64,000 bases of DNA from Stomoxys calcitrans (taxonomy: Eukaryota > Arthropoda > Insecta > Diptera > Muscidae). This document shows positions 12,179-22,891 of this stretch, one piece after another (position 1 is the first letter of the stretch; every line of letters begins with the position of its first letter). Below the pieces are notes generated by a model, which saw only the letters and a program-made list of their open reading frames with translations, was not told the origin of the DNA and made no database searches. The position numbers and the translations under genes were made by a program. The stretch is from assembly GCF_963082655.1 (NCBI RefSeq), contig NC_081552.1:65298589-65362588 (forward strand), in the 5' to 3' direction.

Positions 12179-12270
12179 CAAAATATGGGGATGTTTTGTG
12201 GGGTGAGGTGGTCCCCCAGACACTTAGCCCTGAAAAATTTTAGCATCGTGCTCTACCTTAAAAACCATTT
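12179..12270 (-). mobile_element. Helitron-like fragment left of a DINE-A
   Basis: Contains GGGGTGAGGTGGTCCCCCAG and TTAGCATCGTGCTC. It matches 33590-33660 of the uninterrupted Helitron and continues at 13798 after the DINE. Confidence 0.7.
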
Positions 12271-13797
12271 TTATACCCTCCACCATAGGATAGGGGGGTA
12301 TACTAATTTCGTCATTCTGTTTGTAACTACTCGAAATATTCGTCTGAGATCCCATAAAGTATATATATTCATGATCGTCGTGACATTTTATGTCGATCTA
12401 GCCATGTCCGTCCGTCCGTCTGTCTGTCGAAAGGACGCTAACTTCCGAAGAAGTAAAGCTAGCCGCTTCAAATTTGCACAAATACTTTTTATTAGTGTAG
12501 GTCGGTTGGTATTGTAAATGGGCCATATCGGTCCATGTTTTGATATAGCTGCCATATAAACCGATCTTGTGTCTTGACTTCTTGAACCTCTAGAAGGCGA
12601 AAATCTTATCCGATTGGAATGAATTTTGCACGACGTATTTCGCTATGATATCCAACAATTATGCCAAGTATGGTTTAAATCGGTCGATAACCTGATATAG
12701 ATGCCATATAAACCGATCTTGGGTCTTGACTTCTTGAGCCTCTAGAGTGCGCAATTCTTATCCGATTTGAATGAAATTTTGCATGAAGTATTTTGTTATG
12801 ATATCCAACAATTGTGCCAAGTATGGTTCAAATCGGTTCATAACCTGATATAGCTGTCATATAAACCGATCTTGGGTCTTGACTTCTTGAGCCTCTAGAG
12901 TTCGCAATTCTTATACGATTTGAATGGAATTTGGACGACGTGTTTTGGTACGATATCCAACAATTGTGCCAAGTATGGTTAAAATCGGTCCGTAACCTGA
13001 TATAGCTGTCATATAAACCGGTCTTGGGTCTTGACTTCTTGAACTTCTAGAGAGCGCAATTCTTATCCGATTTGAATGAAATTTGGTACGGCGTATTTTG
13101 TTATGATATCCAACAATTGTGCCAAGTATGGTTCAAATCGGTTCATAATCTGGTATAGCTGTCATATAAACCGATCTGGGGTCTTGATTTCTTGAGCCTC
13201 TAGATGGCGCAATTATCGTCCGTTTTAACTGAAATTTTGCACGTAGTGTTTTGGCATTGCGCTCTCAATTCTCATCCGATTTGGCTGAAATTTTGCATGA
13301 GGTATTTTGTTATGACTTCCAATAACTGTGCTAAGTATGGCGTAAATCGATATAGCTGCCATATAAACCGATCTGGGATCTTGACTTCTTCAACCTCTAG
13401 AGGGCGCAATTCTCATCCGATTTGGCTGAAATTTTGTACAAGGGCTTCTCTCATAACCTTCAACATACTCGTCTAGTATGGTCTGAATCGATCAATAGCT
13501 TGATACAGCTCTTATATAAACCTATCTCCCGATTTTGCTTCTTGAGCCCCTACAAGGCGCAATTCTTATCCGAATGAACTGAAATATTACACAATGACTT
13601 CTACAATGTCAATCAGCATTCATTTATGGTCCGAATCGGACTATAACATGATATAGCTCCAAAAGGATAACAGTTCTTATTCAATATTCTATGTTTGTCT
13701 AAAAAGAGATACCGCGCATAGAACTCGACAAATGCGATCGATGGTGGAGGGTATATAAGATTCGGCCCGGCCGAACTTAGCACGCTCTTACTTGTTT
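12271..13797 (+). mobile_element. DINE-A, complete
   Basis: 5' end TTATACCCTCCACCATAGGA. The INE-1-like block has CATAAAGTATATATATTC and CTAGCCATGTCCGTCCGTCT. About eight 153-bp monomers follow, then ATCGATGGTGGAGGGTATAT, the hairpin TTCGGCC-C-GGCCGAA at 13761-13775, and terminal CTTACTTGTTT. The flanks are one Helitron split in two, and the unsplit version at 33.6 kb gives the empty site. Confidence 0.9.
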
Positions 13798-13884
13798 AAT
13801 CCCCATATTGCCATTGGTTGAAGGGGAGTTTATGGGAAGACGTCCCCAAAACACTTGGCCCCAAAATTGTGTATTAAATTCGTT
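13798..13884 (-). mobile_element. Helitron-like fragment right of a DINE-A
   Basis: CCCCATATTGCCATTGGTTG through CACTTGGCCCCAAAATTG matches 33672-33755, so it continues the 12179-12270 piece. It is cut again at AAATTCG by the next DINE-B. Confidence 0.7.
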
Positions 13885-15215
13885 TTTATAACCACCACCG
13901 AAGGATGGGGGTATATTCATTTTGTCATTCCGTTTGCAACACATCGAAATATCCATTTCCGACCCTATAAAGTATGTATATTCTTGATCAGCGTAAAAAT
14001 CTAAGACGATCTAGACATGTCCGTCCGTCTGTCCGTCTGTCTGTTGAAATCACGCTACAGTCTTCAAAAATAGAGATATTGAGCTGAAATTTTGCACAGG
14101 TTCTTTGTTTGTCCATAAGCAGGTTAAGTTCGAAGATGGGCTATATCGGACTATATCTTGATATAGCCCCCATATAGACCGATCGGCCGATTTAGGGTCT
14201 TAGGCCCATAAGAGCCACATTTATTATCCGATTTTGCTGAAATTTGGGACAGTGAGTTGTGTTAGGCCCTTCGACGTCCTTCGTCAATTTGGCCCAGATC
14301 GGTCCATATTTGGATATAGCTGCCATATAGACCGATCCTCAGATTTAGGGTCTTAGCCCCATAAAAGCCACATTTATTATCCGATTTTGCTGAAATTTGG
14401 GACAGTGAGTTGTGTTAGGCCCTTCGACATCCTTCGTGAATTTTGTCTAGATCGGCTCAGATTTCGATATAGCTGCCATATAGACCGATCCTTCGATTTA
14501 GGGTCTTAGGCCCACAAAAGCCACATTTATTATCCGATTTCGCTGAAATTTGGGGCAGTGAGTTGTGTTAGTCAATTTGGCCCAGATCGGTCCATATTTG
14601 GATATAGCTCCCATATAGACCGATCCTCCGATTTAGGGTCTTAGACCCGTTAAAGCCACATTTATTATCCGATTTCGCTGAAATTTGGGGCAGTGAGTTG
14701 TGTTAGGCCCTTCGACATCCTTCGTCAATTTGGCCCTGATCGGTTCAGATTTGGATATAGCTGCCATATAGAACGAACTCTCGATTTAAGGTTTTGGGCC
14801 CATGAAAGGCGCATTTATTGCCCGATGTCGCCGAAATTTGGGACAGTGTGTTAAAATATGCCCCTCGACATACTTCTGCAACATGGTACAGATCAGTCCA
14901 GATTTGGATATAGCAGTTTTATAGAACGATCTCTCGGTTTTAGGTTTTGGTGCCATAAAAGGCGCATTTATTGTCCGATTTCGCTGATATTTGGGACAGT
15001 GCGTTGTGTTAGACTCTTCGACATGTTTCTGCAACTTAACTTAAATCGGTGCAGATTGGGATATAGCTGCCATGTAGACCGATCTCTCGATTTAAAGTCT
15101 TGGCCCCATAAAAGGCGCATTTAAAATCCGATTTCACTGAAATTTGACACAGTGACTTATGTTAGGCTTTTCGACATCTGTGTCGTATATGGTTCAGATC
15201 GGTTTATTTTTAGAT
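13885..15215 (+). mobile_element. DINE-B, hairpin end lost
   Basis: 5' end TTTTTATAACCACCACCGAA, then the conserved block with CATAAAGTATGTATATTC, GTCCGTCTGTCCGTCTGTCT and TTGAAATCACGCTACAGTC. About seven monomers follow (TTATTATCCGATTTTGCTGA, GGATATAGCTGCCATATAGA). It ends abruptly in retrotransposon sequence at ~15216, without the CCACC motif or hairpin. Confidence 0.82.
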
Positions 15216-16452
15216 AACTTTCCCCTAACCGCAATTGCCACGTCATCAGCTTAAGGAACCACTTATACGCCTTTTTCTTCAAGAGACAATAATATATTGT
15301 TAGCGGCCATATTTCAAAGTAGAGGAGACAGTACACCTACTTGAGGTGTTCCTCTGCTGACCCATCTTTTTAGATCCACAGATCCCAAGCCTGCCGTAAT
15401 GCATCTTTTAGTAAGTAAGTTATTAATAAACTTTCTTACGCCTGAGTTGATGACTTGAAACTCCAACTCCTTCATGATTGACGTCGGTTTTACATTATTG
15501 AAAGCACCTTCAATGTCAAGAAATTTTACCATTGTATATTCCTTGACAGAAAGTGAACTCTTTATGTAGCCGACTAGGGTGAAGGTCTGATTCAGTGGAT
15601 TAGCCTTTATTACATGCATGCTGGTGCCGCGACAGGCGATCTCCAGGGATCTTTGCCCTAAGCTACGTTTCTATCAGCCTCTCAAGAGTCTCCAGTATAA
15701 AGGATGACAGACTAATAGGACGAAAATCTTTCGCTTTCGTGTGGTAGGGTTTTCCTGCTTTCGGAATGAAAATGACCTTCGTGTCCCTCCATCCCACAGT
15801 TATATATGACATTCTGATTCAAGCAGAGTATATCTCCCTAAGCCAGGAAACCAGTATATTAGCACAGCTTGTAATTCAACCGGTGATATATCATCAGGGC
15901 CAGGCGACTTAAAGGATTCGAAACTTCTTATCTTCCAAAGGATTTTCGGCTCCGAAAAATGCATACAAGTGACAATATCTTCTAGAGCCACGTTGTCCGT
16001 TGGAGAATTTCCCGGGAAATGTGTATCAACGAGTAGTTTTTGTGTTTTCTCACTAAACATTGTCCATACGTTCTCTGATTTCTGAATATACCCCACCGTA
16101 GTATATCTCGAAGGTAGAATCTTCCTTAGCCTATAGGCCTCAGAAGTATCTTTCACGGAGCTGCAGAATTCTACCCAGGATCAGTTCTTGTCCCAATCGT
16201 GTGTGGCTTTAGCTCTCTTGGAGAGTTTTCTGCAGTCCTTCCTTAGACCATCCAGCTCTGGGGTCCACCATGGCGGTCGCTGTTTGCCCCTTGGCTTGGC
16301 ACTAGGGCATGCTAATACAAGCGAGTCATTCAGGGCCTTTGTGATCCGCTTGACCACTTTGTCTATATCCTCCGTAATTTCCACTTCCTTTTCTAATCTA
16401 GAAAGGATAGTGGTGCAGAATTTTTGCCGAAATTTATACCAATCCGCCTCCA
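15216..16452 (-). pseudogene. I/LOA-like non-LTR retrotransposon: EN-RT linker and RT
   Basis: Minus-strand relic. From 5' to 3': linker after the endonuclease (PPWWTPELDGLRKDCRKLSK, ~16200-16290); RT entry segment FKSPGPDDISPVELQ (~15885); a motif-1-like IFIPKA/AGKPYHTKAK stretch (~15730); motif A VKFLDIEGAFNNV (~15500); and RWVSRGTPQVGVLSPLL (15316-15366). Motif C at 15220-15255 reads stop-ADDVAIA, so the tyrosine of YADD is a stop. Frames break between 15620 and 15800. The 3' side (thumb, RNase H) is missing, and the 5' side is cut by Helitron sequence. Confidence 0.8.
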
Positions 16453-17121
16453 CCCGATATCTAAAAATTATATAGCTTATGTTTCCTTCCAGACAAACGT
16501 ACACAATCTATGAAAATTTTAAGAACATCGGTTCAGCCTAGTATAATATATTCATAATGGGTCTAATGTCGTTTTTGAAGAATGGCGTGACCCCCCATAC
16601 TTCGATCTGATTTTGTATGCCAGATGCGTTCTCTACTCCTATTGTCCTTATCGGTCCATTTTTGACATTGGGTGGTGTTTTTGGAGTAACGGTGGAGGGT
16701 TTGCCCCCTTCCGTTACCAATATAAAGCCTATTCATATTTCCTGACCATATTCATAATCTACTCCCGAATACCTGCCATTTGAGTCCCATATTGTCATGA
16801 TCGTCAAATAAACGTATATTAAGGGGTTTTAGGGCTGGGCGGCCTCCCAGGTACCTAACTTTTATTATGAGTTGGGTCCGAGTACTCTACTCTTCAATAT
16901 CTTTCATTTGAATCCCATACTGTCCCGATCGGTCTACTTTTATTTTTGGGTAGTACTTTTGGTGTAAGGGGGAGGGTCCGCCCCCATCCCGAAAAAATTA
17001 TATAGCCTGTGTTTCCTTCCAGACCAACCTAAATTTCAAAAATTTCAAGGTAACCGTTTTTGAGTCTATACGGAACAAACTAACAAATCGACAAACAAAC
17101 AAACACAAATTGAATTTTATA
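16453..17121 (-). mobile_element. Helitron-like element, 5' portion
   Basis: Minus-strand copy with ATATAGCTTATGTTTCCTTC, CCCGATCGGTCTAC and, near its 5' end, GTTTGTTTGTTTG-type text (ACAAACAAACAAACAC on + at ~17092) and AAATTGAATTTTATATA. The 5' terminal dinucleotide is replaced by the TA-flanked MITE at 17124. Confidence 0.65.
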
Positions 17122-17123
17122 TA

Positions 17124-17730
17124 AAGGGTGATTTTTTTGAGGTTAGGATTTTCATGCAATAGTATTTGACAGATCACGTGGGATTTCAGACATGGTGTCA
17201 AAGAGAAAGATGCTCAGTATGCTTTGACATTTCATCATGAATAGACTTACTAACGAGCAACGCTTGCAAATCATTGAATTTTATTACCAAAATCAGTGTT
17301 CGGTTCGAAATGTGTTCAAATTTTGACAAATTTTGTTCAGCGATGAGGCTCATTTCTGGTTGAATGGCTACGTAAATAAGCAAAATTGCCGCATTTGGAG
17401 TGAAGAGCAACCAGAAGCCGTTCAAGAACTGCCCATGCATCCCGAAAAATGCACTGTTTGGTGTGGTTTGTACGCTGGTGGAATCATTGGACCGTATTTT
17501 TTCAAAGATGCTGTTGGACGCAACGTTACGGTGAATGAACACATTTCGAACCGAACACTGATTTTGGTAATAAAATTCAATGATTTGCAAGCGTTGCTCG
17601 TTAGTAAGTCTATTCATGATGAAATGTCAAAGCATACTGAGCATCTTTCTCTTTGACACCATGTCTGAAATCCCACGTGATCTGTCAAATACTAATGCAT
17701 GAAAATCCTAACCTCAAAAAAATCACCCTT
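17124..17730. mobile_element. Fold-back mariner-derived MITE, copy 1 (607 bp)
   Basis: TA duplication on both sides (17122-17123, 17731-17732) and termini AAGGGTGATTTTTTTGAGG. Left arm 17124-17317 and right arm 17537-17730 are both 194 nt and nearly perfect reverse complements (one clear mismatch, near 17158). Both arms derive from the 5' end of the mariner at 42953, including the transposase start MNRLTNEQRLQIIEFYY. The 219-nt spacer carries the transposase segment with FSDEAHFWLNG, the first catalytic-Asp region. No full transposase is encoded, so it must move in trans. Confidence 0.9.
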
Positions 17731-17732
17731 TA

Positions 17733-17836
17733 TATGGGAGCTATACCAAAATCTGACCTGATTTAGATGAAATTTTGCACACATATTGAGACGTCAAAAA
17801 AACACTTGATGCAAAATTTGGGAAAGATTAGATCAA
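17733..17836 (-). mobile_element. DINE-C-like body fragment
   Basis: ATGGGAGCTATACCAAAATC and GAAATTTTGCACACATATTG match the monomers at 9390-9560. Less than one unit is present, lying between the MITE and a DINE-B head. Confidence 0.45.
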
Positions 17837-19771
17837 AACAAGTAAAAAGGCGTTAAGTTCGGCCGGGCCGAACTTTGGATACCCACCACCTCGGGTATAA
17901 ATGTAAACCACCTTTCATCAAAATCCGGTGAAAATTGCATACCTTATGTTGCGTAGCAGTTATATAGAAATTTGTTCCTATTCGGACCAAATACTAGTAA
18001 GTACAAGACATTGTTCAATTGTGTTTAACAAAATATTGGTCTCTTTATTAACTATATCTAAAAATCAACCGATCCGAACCATATACGACACGGTTGTTGA
18101 AAAGCATAACATAAGTTACTGTGTCTAATTTCAGTGAAATCGGATTATAAAGCGCCTTTTTGGCGCTAAGACTTTAAACCGATATATCGGTCTACATGGC
18201 AGCTATATCGAAATCTGGACCGATTTAGGCCAAGATTTAGAAAAATGTCGAAGAGCCGAACACAATAAATGCGCCTTTTAAGGACCCAAACCTTAAATCG
18301 AGAGATCGGTCTATATGGCAGCTATATTCAAATCTGGACCAATCTTGGCCAAATTAAAAAAGGATGTCGAAGAGCCTAACACAACTCACTGTCTCAAATT
18401 TCTGTGACATCGGACAATAAATGCGCCTTTTATGGCCCCAAAACCTAAAACCGAGAGATTGGTCTATATGGCAGCTATATCCAAATCTGGACCGATCTGC
18501 GCCATATTTATAAAAATATGCCGAAGGGCCTAAGGCAACTCACTGTCCCAAATTTCAGCAAAATCGGATAATAAATGTAGCTTTTATCAGCCTAAGACCC
18601 TAAATCGGAGGATCGGTCTATATAGCAGCTATATACAAATCTGGACCGATCTGGGCCATATTGACTAAGAATATCGGAGGGGCTAACACAACTCACTCTC
18701 CCAAATTTCAGCAAAATCGGATAATAAATGTAGTTTTTATCGGCCTAAGACCCTAAATCGGAGGATCGGTCTATATGGCAGCTATATCCAAATCTGGACC
18801 GATCTGGGCCATATTGACGAAGAATGTCGAAGGGCCAAAGCAACTCACTGTCCTAAATTGCAGCAAAATCGGATAATAAATGTGGCTTTTATGGGCCTAA
18901 GACCCTAAATCGAAGGATCGGTTTATATGGCAGCTATATCCAAATCTGGACCGATCTGGGCCATATTGACTAAGAATATCGGAGGGGCTAACACAACTCA
19001 CTCTCCCAAATTTCAGCGAAATCGGATAATAAATGTAGTTTTTATCGGCCTAAGACCCTAAATCGGAGGATCGGTCTATATGGCAGCTATATCCAAATCT
19101 GAACCGATCTGGGCCATATTGACGAAGAATGTCGAAGGGCCAAAGGCAACTCATTGTCCCAAATTTCAGCAAAATCGGTTAATAAATGTAGTTTTTATCG
19201 GCCTAAGACCCTAAATCGGAGGATCGGTCTATATGGAAGCTATATCCAAATCTGAACCGATCTGCGCCATATTGACGAAGAATGTCGAAGGGCCCAAGGC
19301 AACTCGCTGTCCTAAATTTCAGCAAAATCGGATAATAAATGTGGCTTTTATGGGCCTAAGACCCTGAATCGGAGGATCGGTTTATATGGCAGCTATATCC
19401 AAATCTGGACCGATCTGAGCCATATTGACGAAGAATGTCGAAGGGCCAAAGGCAACTCACTGTCCCAAATTTCAGAAAAATCGGTTAATAAATGTAGTTT
19501 TTATCGGCCTAGGACCCTAAATCGGAGGATCGGTCTATATGGCAGCTGTATCCAAATCTGAACCGATCTGCGCCATATTGACGAAGAATGTCGAAGGGCC
19601 AAAGGCAACTCACTGTCCTAAATTTCAGCAAAATCGGATAATAAATGTGGCTTTTATGGGCCTAAGACCCTGAATCGGAGGATCGGTTTATATGGCACCA
19701 TCTGTGAAAATTTTAAGAAAATAAGTTCAGCCGTTTCAACATACCCCCATCCTTCGATGTTGGGTATAAAA
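17837..19771 (-). mobile_element. DINE-B with expanded array, block A lost
   Basis: Hairpin at 17855-17875 (10-nt arms) and GGATACCCACCACCTCGGG. A long array of 153-bp monomers follows to ~19695. The conserved block A with its GACGGACGGAC microsatellite is absent. Instead ~45 bp of Helitron-like text (CATCTGTGAAAATTTTAAGA, TTCAGCCGTTTC) joins the last monomer directly to the end motif CCCCATCCTTCGATGTTGGG. Confidence 0.82.
18577..19700. repeat. 153-bp tandem array with 306-bp dimer duplication
   Basis: The phrase ATAATAAATG(TAG/TGG) recurs at 18577, 18730, 18882, 19035, 19188, 19341, 19494 and 19646, always 152-153 bp apart. Two monomer types alternate: TAGTTTTTATCGGCC with GGTCTATATGG, and TGGCTTTTATGGGCC with GGTTTATATGG. 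Shared private variants (ATCGGTTAATAAATG at 19188 and 19494; CCCTGAATCGG after 19341 and 19646) show that two adjacent monomers were duplicated as a ~306-bp unit. Confidence 0.88.
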
Positions 19772-20487
19772 AGTTTACAACTGCAATAACGTAGAAATGT
19801 CTTCGTGCTTCTAGTTTTTAGTCCTGCCATCATTTCTGATTTTATCTCTTAGAAAACAGTAAATTTAAGGACTTTTAAAGACATGATGGAAATTATTAGC
19901 ATATACGACTATAGTTGGATACAATAATTACCGGACATTTTATTCATCAAAAACGGATTTTCCATCGATTTTAATTAAGTTCGAAGAAGAAATTAGTGAC
20001 ATCATTTAAGCAGAATGAGATGTTACTTCGTAAAAATTTATCAAAATGTATCTTTTGAAATATTAAACAATTATAGTTGCTTAATGTTTTCAGTTTAAAA
20101 TTTTATTGAAATAAAAGTCATTTAAAACCAATAGACCGACACAAACAATAACCTGTTGAAATCTTAAAAAAATAATTTGAGAGCAAAAATGTCCGCAATT
20201 AAAAAAATTTTATCAAAATACTGAAGCTGATTTTTCGAAATTCTTGTTATAAAACTAAGGTATTGGCAAAGACAACCACACTTCGGAGGCTTTGAAAGAT
20301 TAGGATAGACCTATAAATAGTGTTTCGACAATCAGTACAAATTTCTGCTCTGACTTTATGACTTTATGACCTAATGTCACCGTCGATGGATCAGTTCTTG
20401 CATTTAAAAACGACCACAATTTCCAAAATTTACTAAATTTGCAGTAACAGATGTTTTGGCAATTTTAGATTTTGGAAAAATTTAGTA
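19772..20487. other. AT-rich unique stretch, no gene seen
   Basis: Does not match the repeat families in the window. No supportable frame and no RNA gene. Likely host non-coding sequence between a DINE-B and a retrotransposon relic. Confidence 0.5.
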
Positions 20488-21510
20488 AGTAAGTTTATTA
20501 ATAACTTACTTACTAAAAGATATATTACGTCAGGCTTGGGATCTGTGGATCTAAACAGATGGGTCAGCAGAGGAACACCTCAAGCTGGTATGTCTCCTCT
20601 ACTTTAGAATACAGCCATTAACAAAATATTATTGTCTCTGGAAGAAAAAGGAGTAAAAGTGGTCCCGTGTGCTGATGACCTGGAAATTGCTGTTAAGGGA
20701 AAGTTTCCCAGCACTCTAAAAGGTATACTTCAGGAGCTCTACGTGTAATAGCAAAGTAGGCAACCGAAAGTCTAGGTATAAATCCGTGTAAGACAGAAGT
20801 AGTTCTTTTCAGCGGGAGATACAAGTTACCCGACCACTCTAGCGTGTGTCAAGCAGAGATCCTTGTAATTAAGGAAGTGATGGAATGGCTAAGATTTAAT
20901 GTAATTACGAATATTGGCATAAATATCTTCTCAGACAGCCAGGCAGCCATTAAATCCCTGGAGAACGAATTTCTGAACACAAAAACCGCCCTCGACTGTC
21001 GCAGATCTCTCAACGGGATGGCTGAACAGTTCAAGACCAGGCCCTAAGGGCAACGAATGATAGATGGTCACAAAGAGGGGGCTTTGAGCATTCCAAACCT
21101 TTGTGGCCTAATCTAGACTTGAAGAGGTCTACTGCTTTGCTGCCATTGGCTAGAACAGACGTCTCAGTCATTGTGTCCGTCATGACAGGTCTAATCGGAA
21201 AACATGCTGACTGCTGGTTGCCAGCAACGACTTTGCAGAAGCTGTGAGGACATCGAAGAAGAAGAGACTATAGAACACCTTCTGTGTGTTCCCCTCACTA
21301 GCAGTCAGAAGGAGTTCTACTTTAGGTTCTCATTTCTTTGCGAACCTGTCTGATTTAGCGGATGTGAACATCCGCAAGTTATTGGGCTTTTTAAAGCGAT
21401 CTGGATGGTTCAACTGTAGGAACTAGAAGGCATCTTCCTTCTTCTGTTCCTGTGGTATCACAATGAACGAAAACGTCTGAGTGAGTCTGATGGCAAACTG
21501 ATTTTCTTAT
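20488..21510 (+). pseudogene. I/LOA-like non-LTR: RT 3' half and RNase H
   Basis: Plus-strand relic. RWVSRGTPQAGM (~20557), SLEEKGVKVVP (~20636) and motif C CADDLEIAV at 20668-20694, where the usual Tyr of YADD is Cys. Then LGINPCKTEVVLFSGRYKLP (~20772) and RNase H: AEILVIKEVMEWL (20853) and INIFSDSQAAIKSLEN with the catalytic-type Asp (20919-20964). The RNase H end (as FKADELARLG at 29695) is deleted after QFKTRP (~21040). The C-terminal Cys/His region near 21240 and a final stretch shared with 29780-29940 follow. Several stops and shifts; not functional. Confidence 0.78.
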
Positions 21511-21809
21511 CTATTAATTCTTTCTACTGCGTAATATGTCGTGAATATATAGGAAAATCACCGAGGTGTCCACATAGGGTAGCAATTTTCGCTCATATTT
21601 TAAAATTTTTTATGTATGTATTTTTTTTATAGAGTTGAAAGAAAGATTTTAAATAAGTGTCGGGTTATTTAAGTCAACCCCAATGAGTAGAAAATGTGCA
21701 ATTTTGTAAAAATAAAAATTCAAATTGAAATGATCATAAAATAAAAACCAATAAAGATATCGTTCCAATTTGTACATTGTTTTGTATATAAATGTCTCCT
21801 AAAAAAGTG
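21511..21809. other. AT-rich spacer, no feature seen
   Basis: Follows the retrotransposon 3' region without a clear CCTAA-type tail. Contains T and A tracts only. Confidence 0.4.
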
Positions 21810-22382
21810 AAAATGCGTTAAGTTCGGCCGGGCTGAACTTTGGATACCGTCACCTCGGGTATATATGTAAACCACCTTTCGTCATGATCCGGTGAAAAAT
21901 ACATAATTTATGCACCAATAGCAGCAATATCGAAATATGGCCCGTTTTGGACCAAATTCGGCACGGACATTGAGTGGTCTAATAAGTATAAGTCATTGTT
22001 CAATTTTGTAGAACAAAATATCGGTATTTTTGGTTGCTATATCCAGATATAGACCGATCTGAACCATATGCGACACGGATGTCAAAAAGCCTTACATGAC
22101 CCACTGCGTCAAATGTCATTGAAATCGGATTATAAATGCGCCTTTTATGGGGCCAAGTGTTTAAATCGAGAGATCGGTCTATATTGCAGCTATATCCAAA
22201 TCTGAACCGATCTGGGCCAAATTGAAGAGCTATATTGAACTCCCTAACATCACTCACTTTCCCAAATTTCGGCGACATCGGACAATAAATGCGCCTTTTA
22301 TGGGCCCAACACCCTAAATGAAGAGATCGGTCTTTATGTCAGCTATATTCACATCTGGAATGATCTGGGCCAAATTCAAGAA
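21810..22382 (-). mobile_element. DINE-B hairpin-end half
   Basis: Hairpin at 21820-21840 has one arm mismatch (GGGCTGAACTT). GGATACCGTCACCTCGGG and about three monomers follow. It is cut at ~22382, where the truncated MITE copy begins; the right-hand part is not seen after the MITE. Confidence 0.8.
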
Positions 22383-22759
22383 AAAATACGGTCCAATGAT
22401 TCCACCAGCGTACAAACCACACCAAACAGTGCATTTTTCGGGATGCATGGGCAGTTCTTGAACGGCTTCTGGTTGCTCTTCACTCCAAATGCGGCAATTT
22501 TGCTTATTTACGTAGCCATTCAACCAGAAATGAGCCTCATCGCTGAACAAAATTTGTCAAAATTTGAACACATTTCGAACCGAACACTGATTTTGGTAAT
22601 AAAATTCAATGATTTGCAAGCGTTGCTCGTTAGTAAGTCTATTCATGATGAAATGTCAAAGCATACTGAGCATCTTTCTCTTTGACACCATGTCTGAAAT
22701 CCCACGTGATCTGTCAAATACTACTGCATGAAAATCCTAACCTCAAAAAAATCACCCTG
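22383..22759 (-). mobile_element. Fold-back MITE, copy 3, truncated
   Basis: On the minus strand it begins at 22759 with the mariner terminus (CAGGGTGATTTTTTTGAGG). It carries the whole 194-nt arm, the same arm/spacer junction as the 607-bp copies (GTTCAAATTTTGAC), and spacer coding for FSDEAHFWLNG to CGLYAGGIIGPYFF. It stops at a T-run, so the second arm and terminus are missing. It descends from the same deletion derivative, not independently from a full mariner. Confidence 0.85.
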
Positions 22760-22777
22760 TATAAGTATCAATATCAG

Positions 22778-22891
22778 TAAGCCGTTTACCCCTTTCGTTG
22801 ACATCCGAACTTCACCACATCTGGTGATGTGCATTAGCATCACTTTCCACAATAACGCGTTTCTTTCCTACAGAAGCAGCTTCAAACAGCG
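22778..22891 (-). pseudogene. I/LOA-like endonuclease fragment at gap edge
   Basis: Matches 60540-60645 of the larger minus-strand element (TTTCGTTGA, GTGATGTGCATTAGCATCAC, CTACAGAAGCAGCTTCAAAC). This is the middle of the APE-type endonuclease of that family. The assembly gap removes the rest. Confidence 0.7.

Noticed and set aside
17198..17617. Long minus-strand frame (139 codons) in the 607-bp MITE
   Set aside because: It is produced by the inverted arm (mariner 5' end read from the other side) joined to the antisense of the spacer. It is a shadow of the fold-back structure, not a gene.
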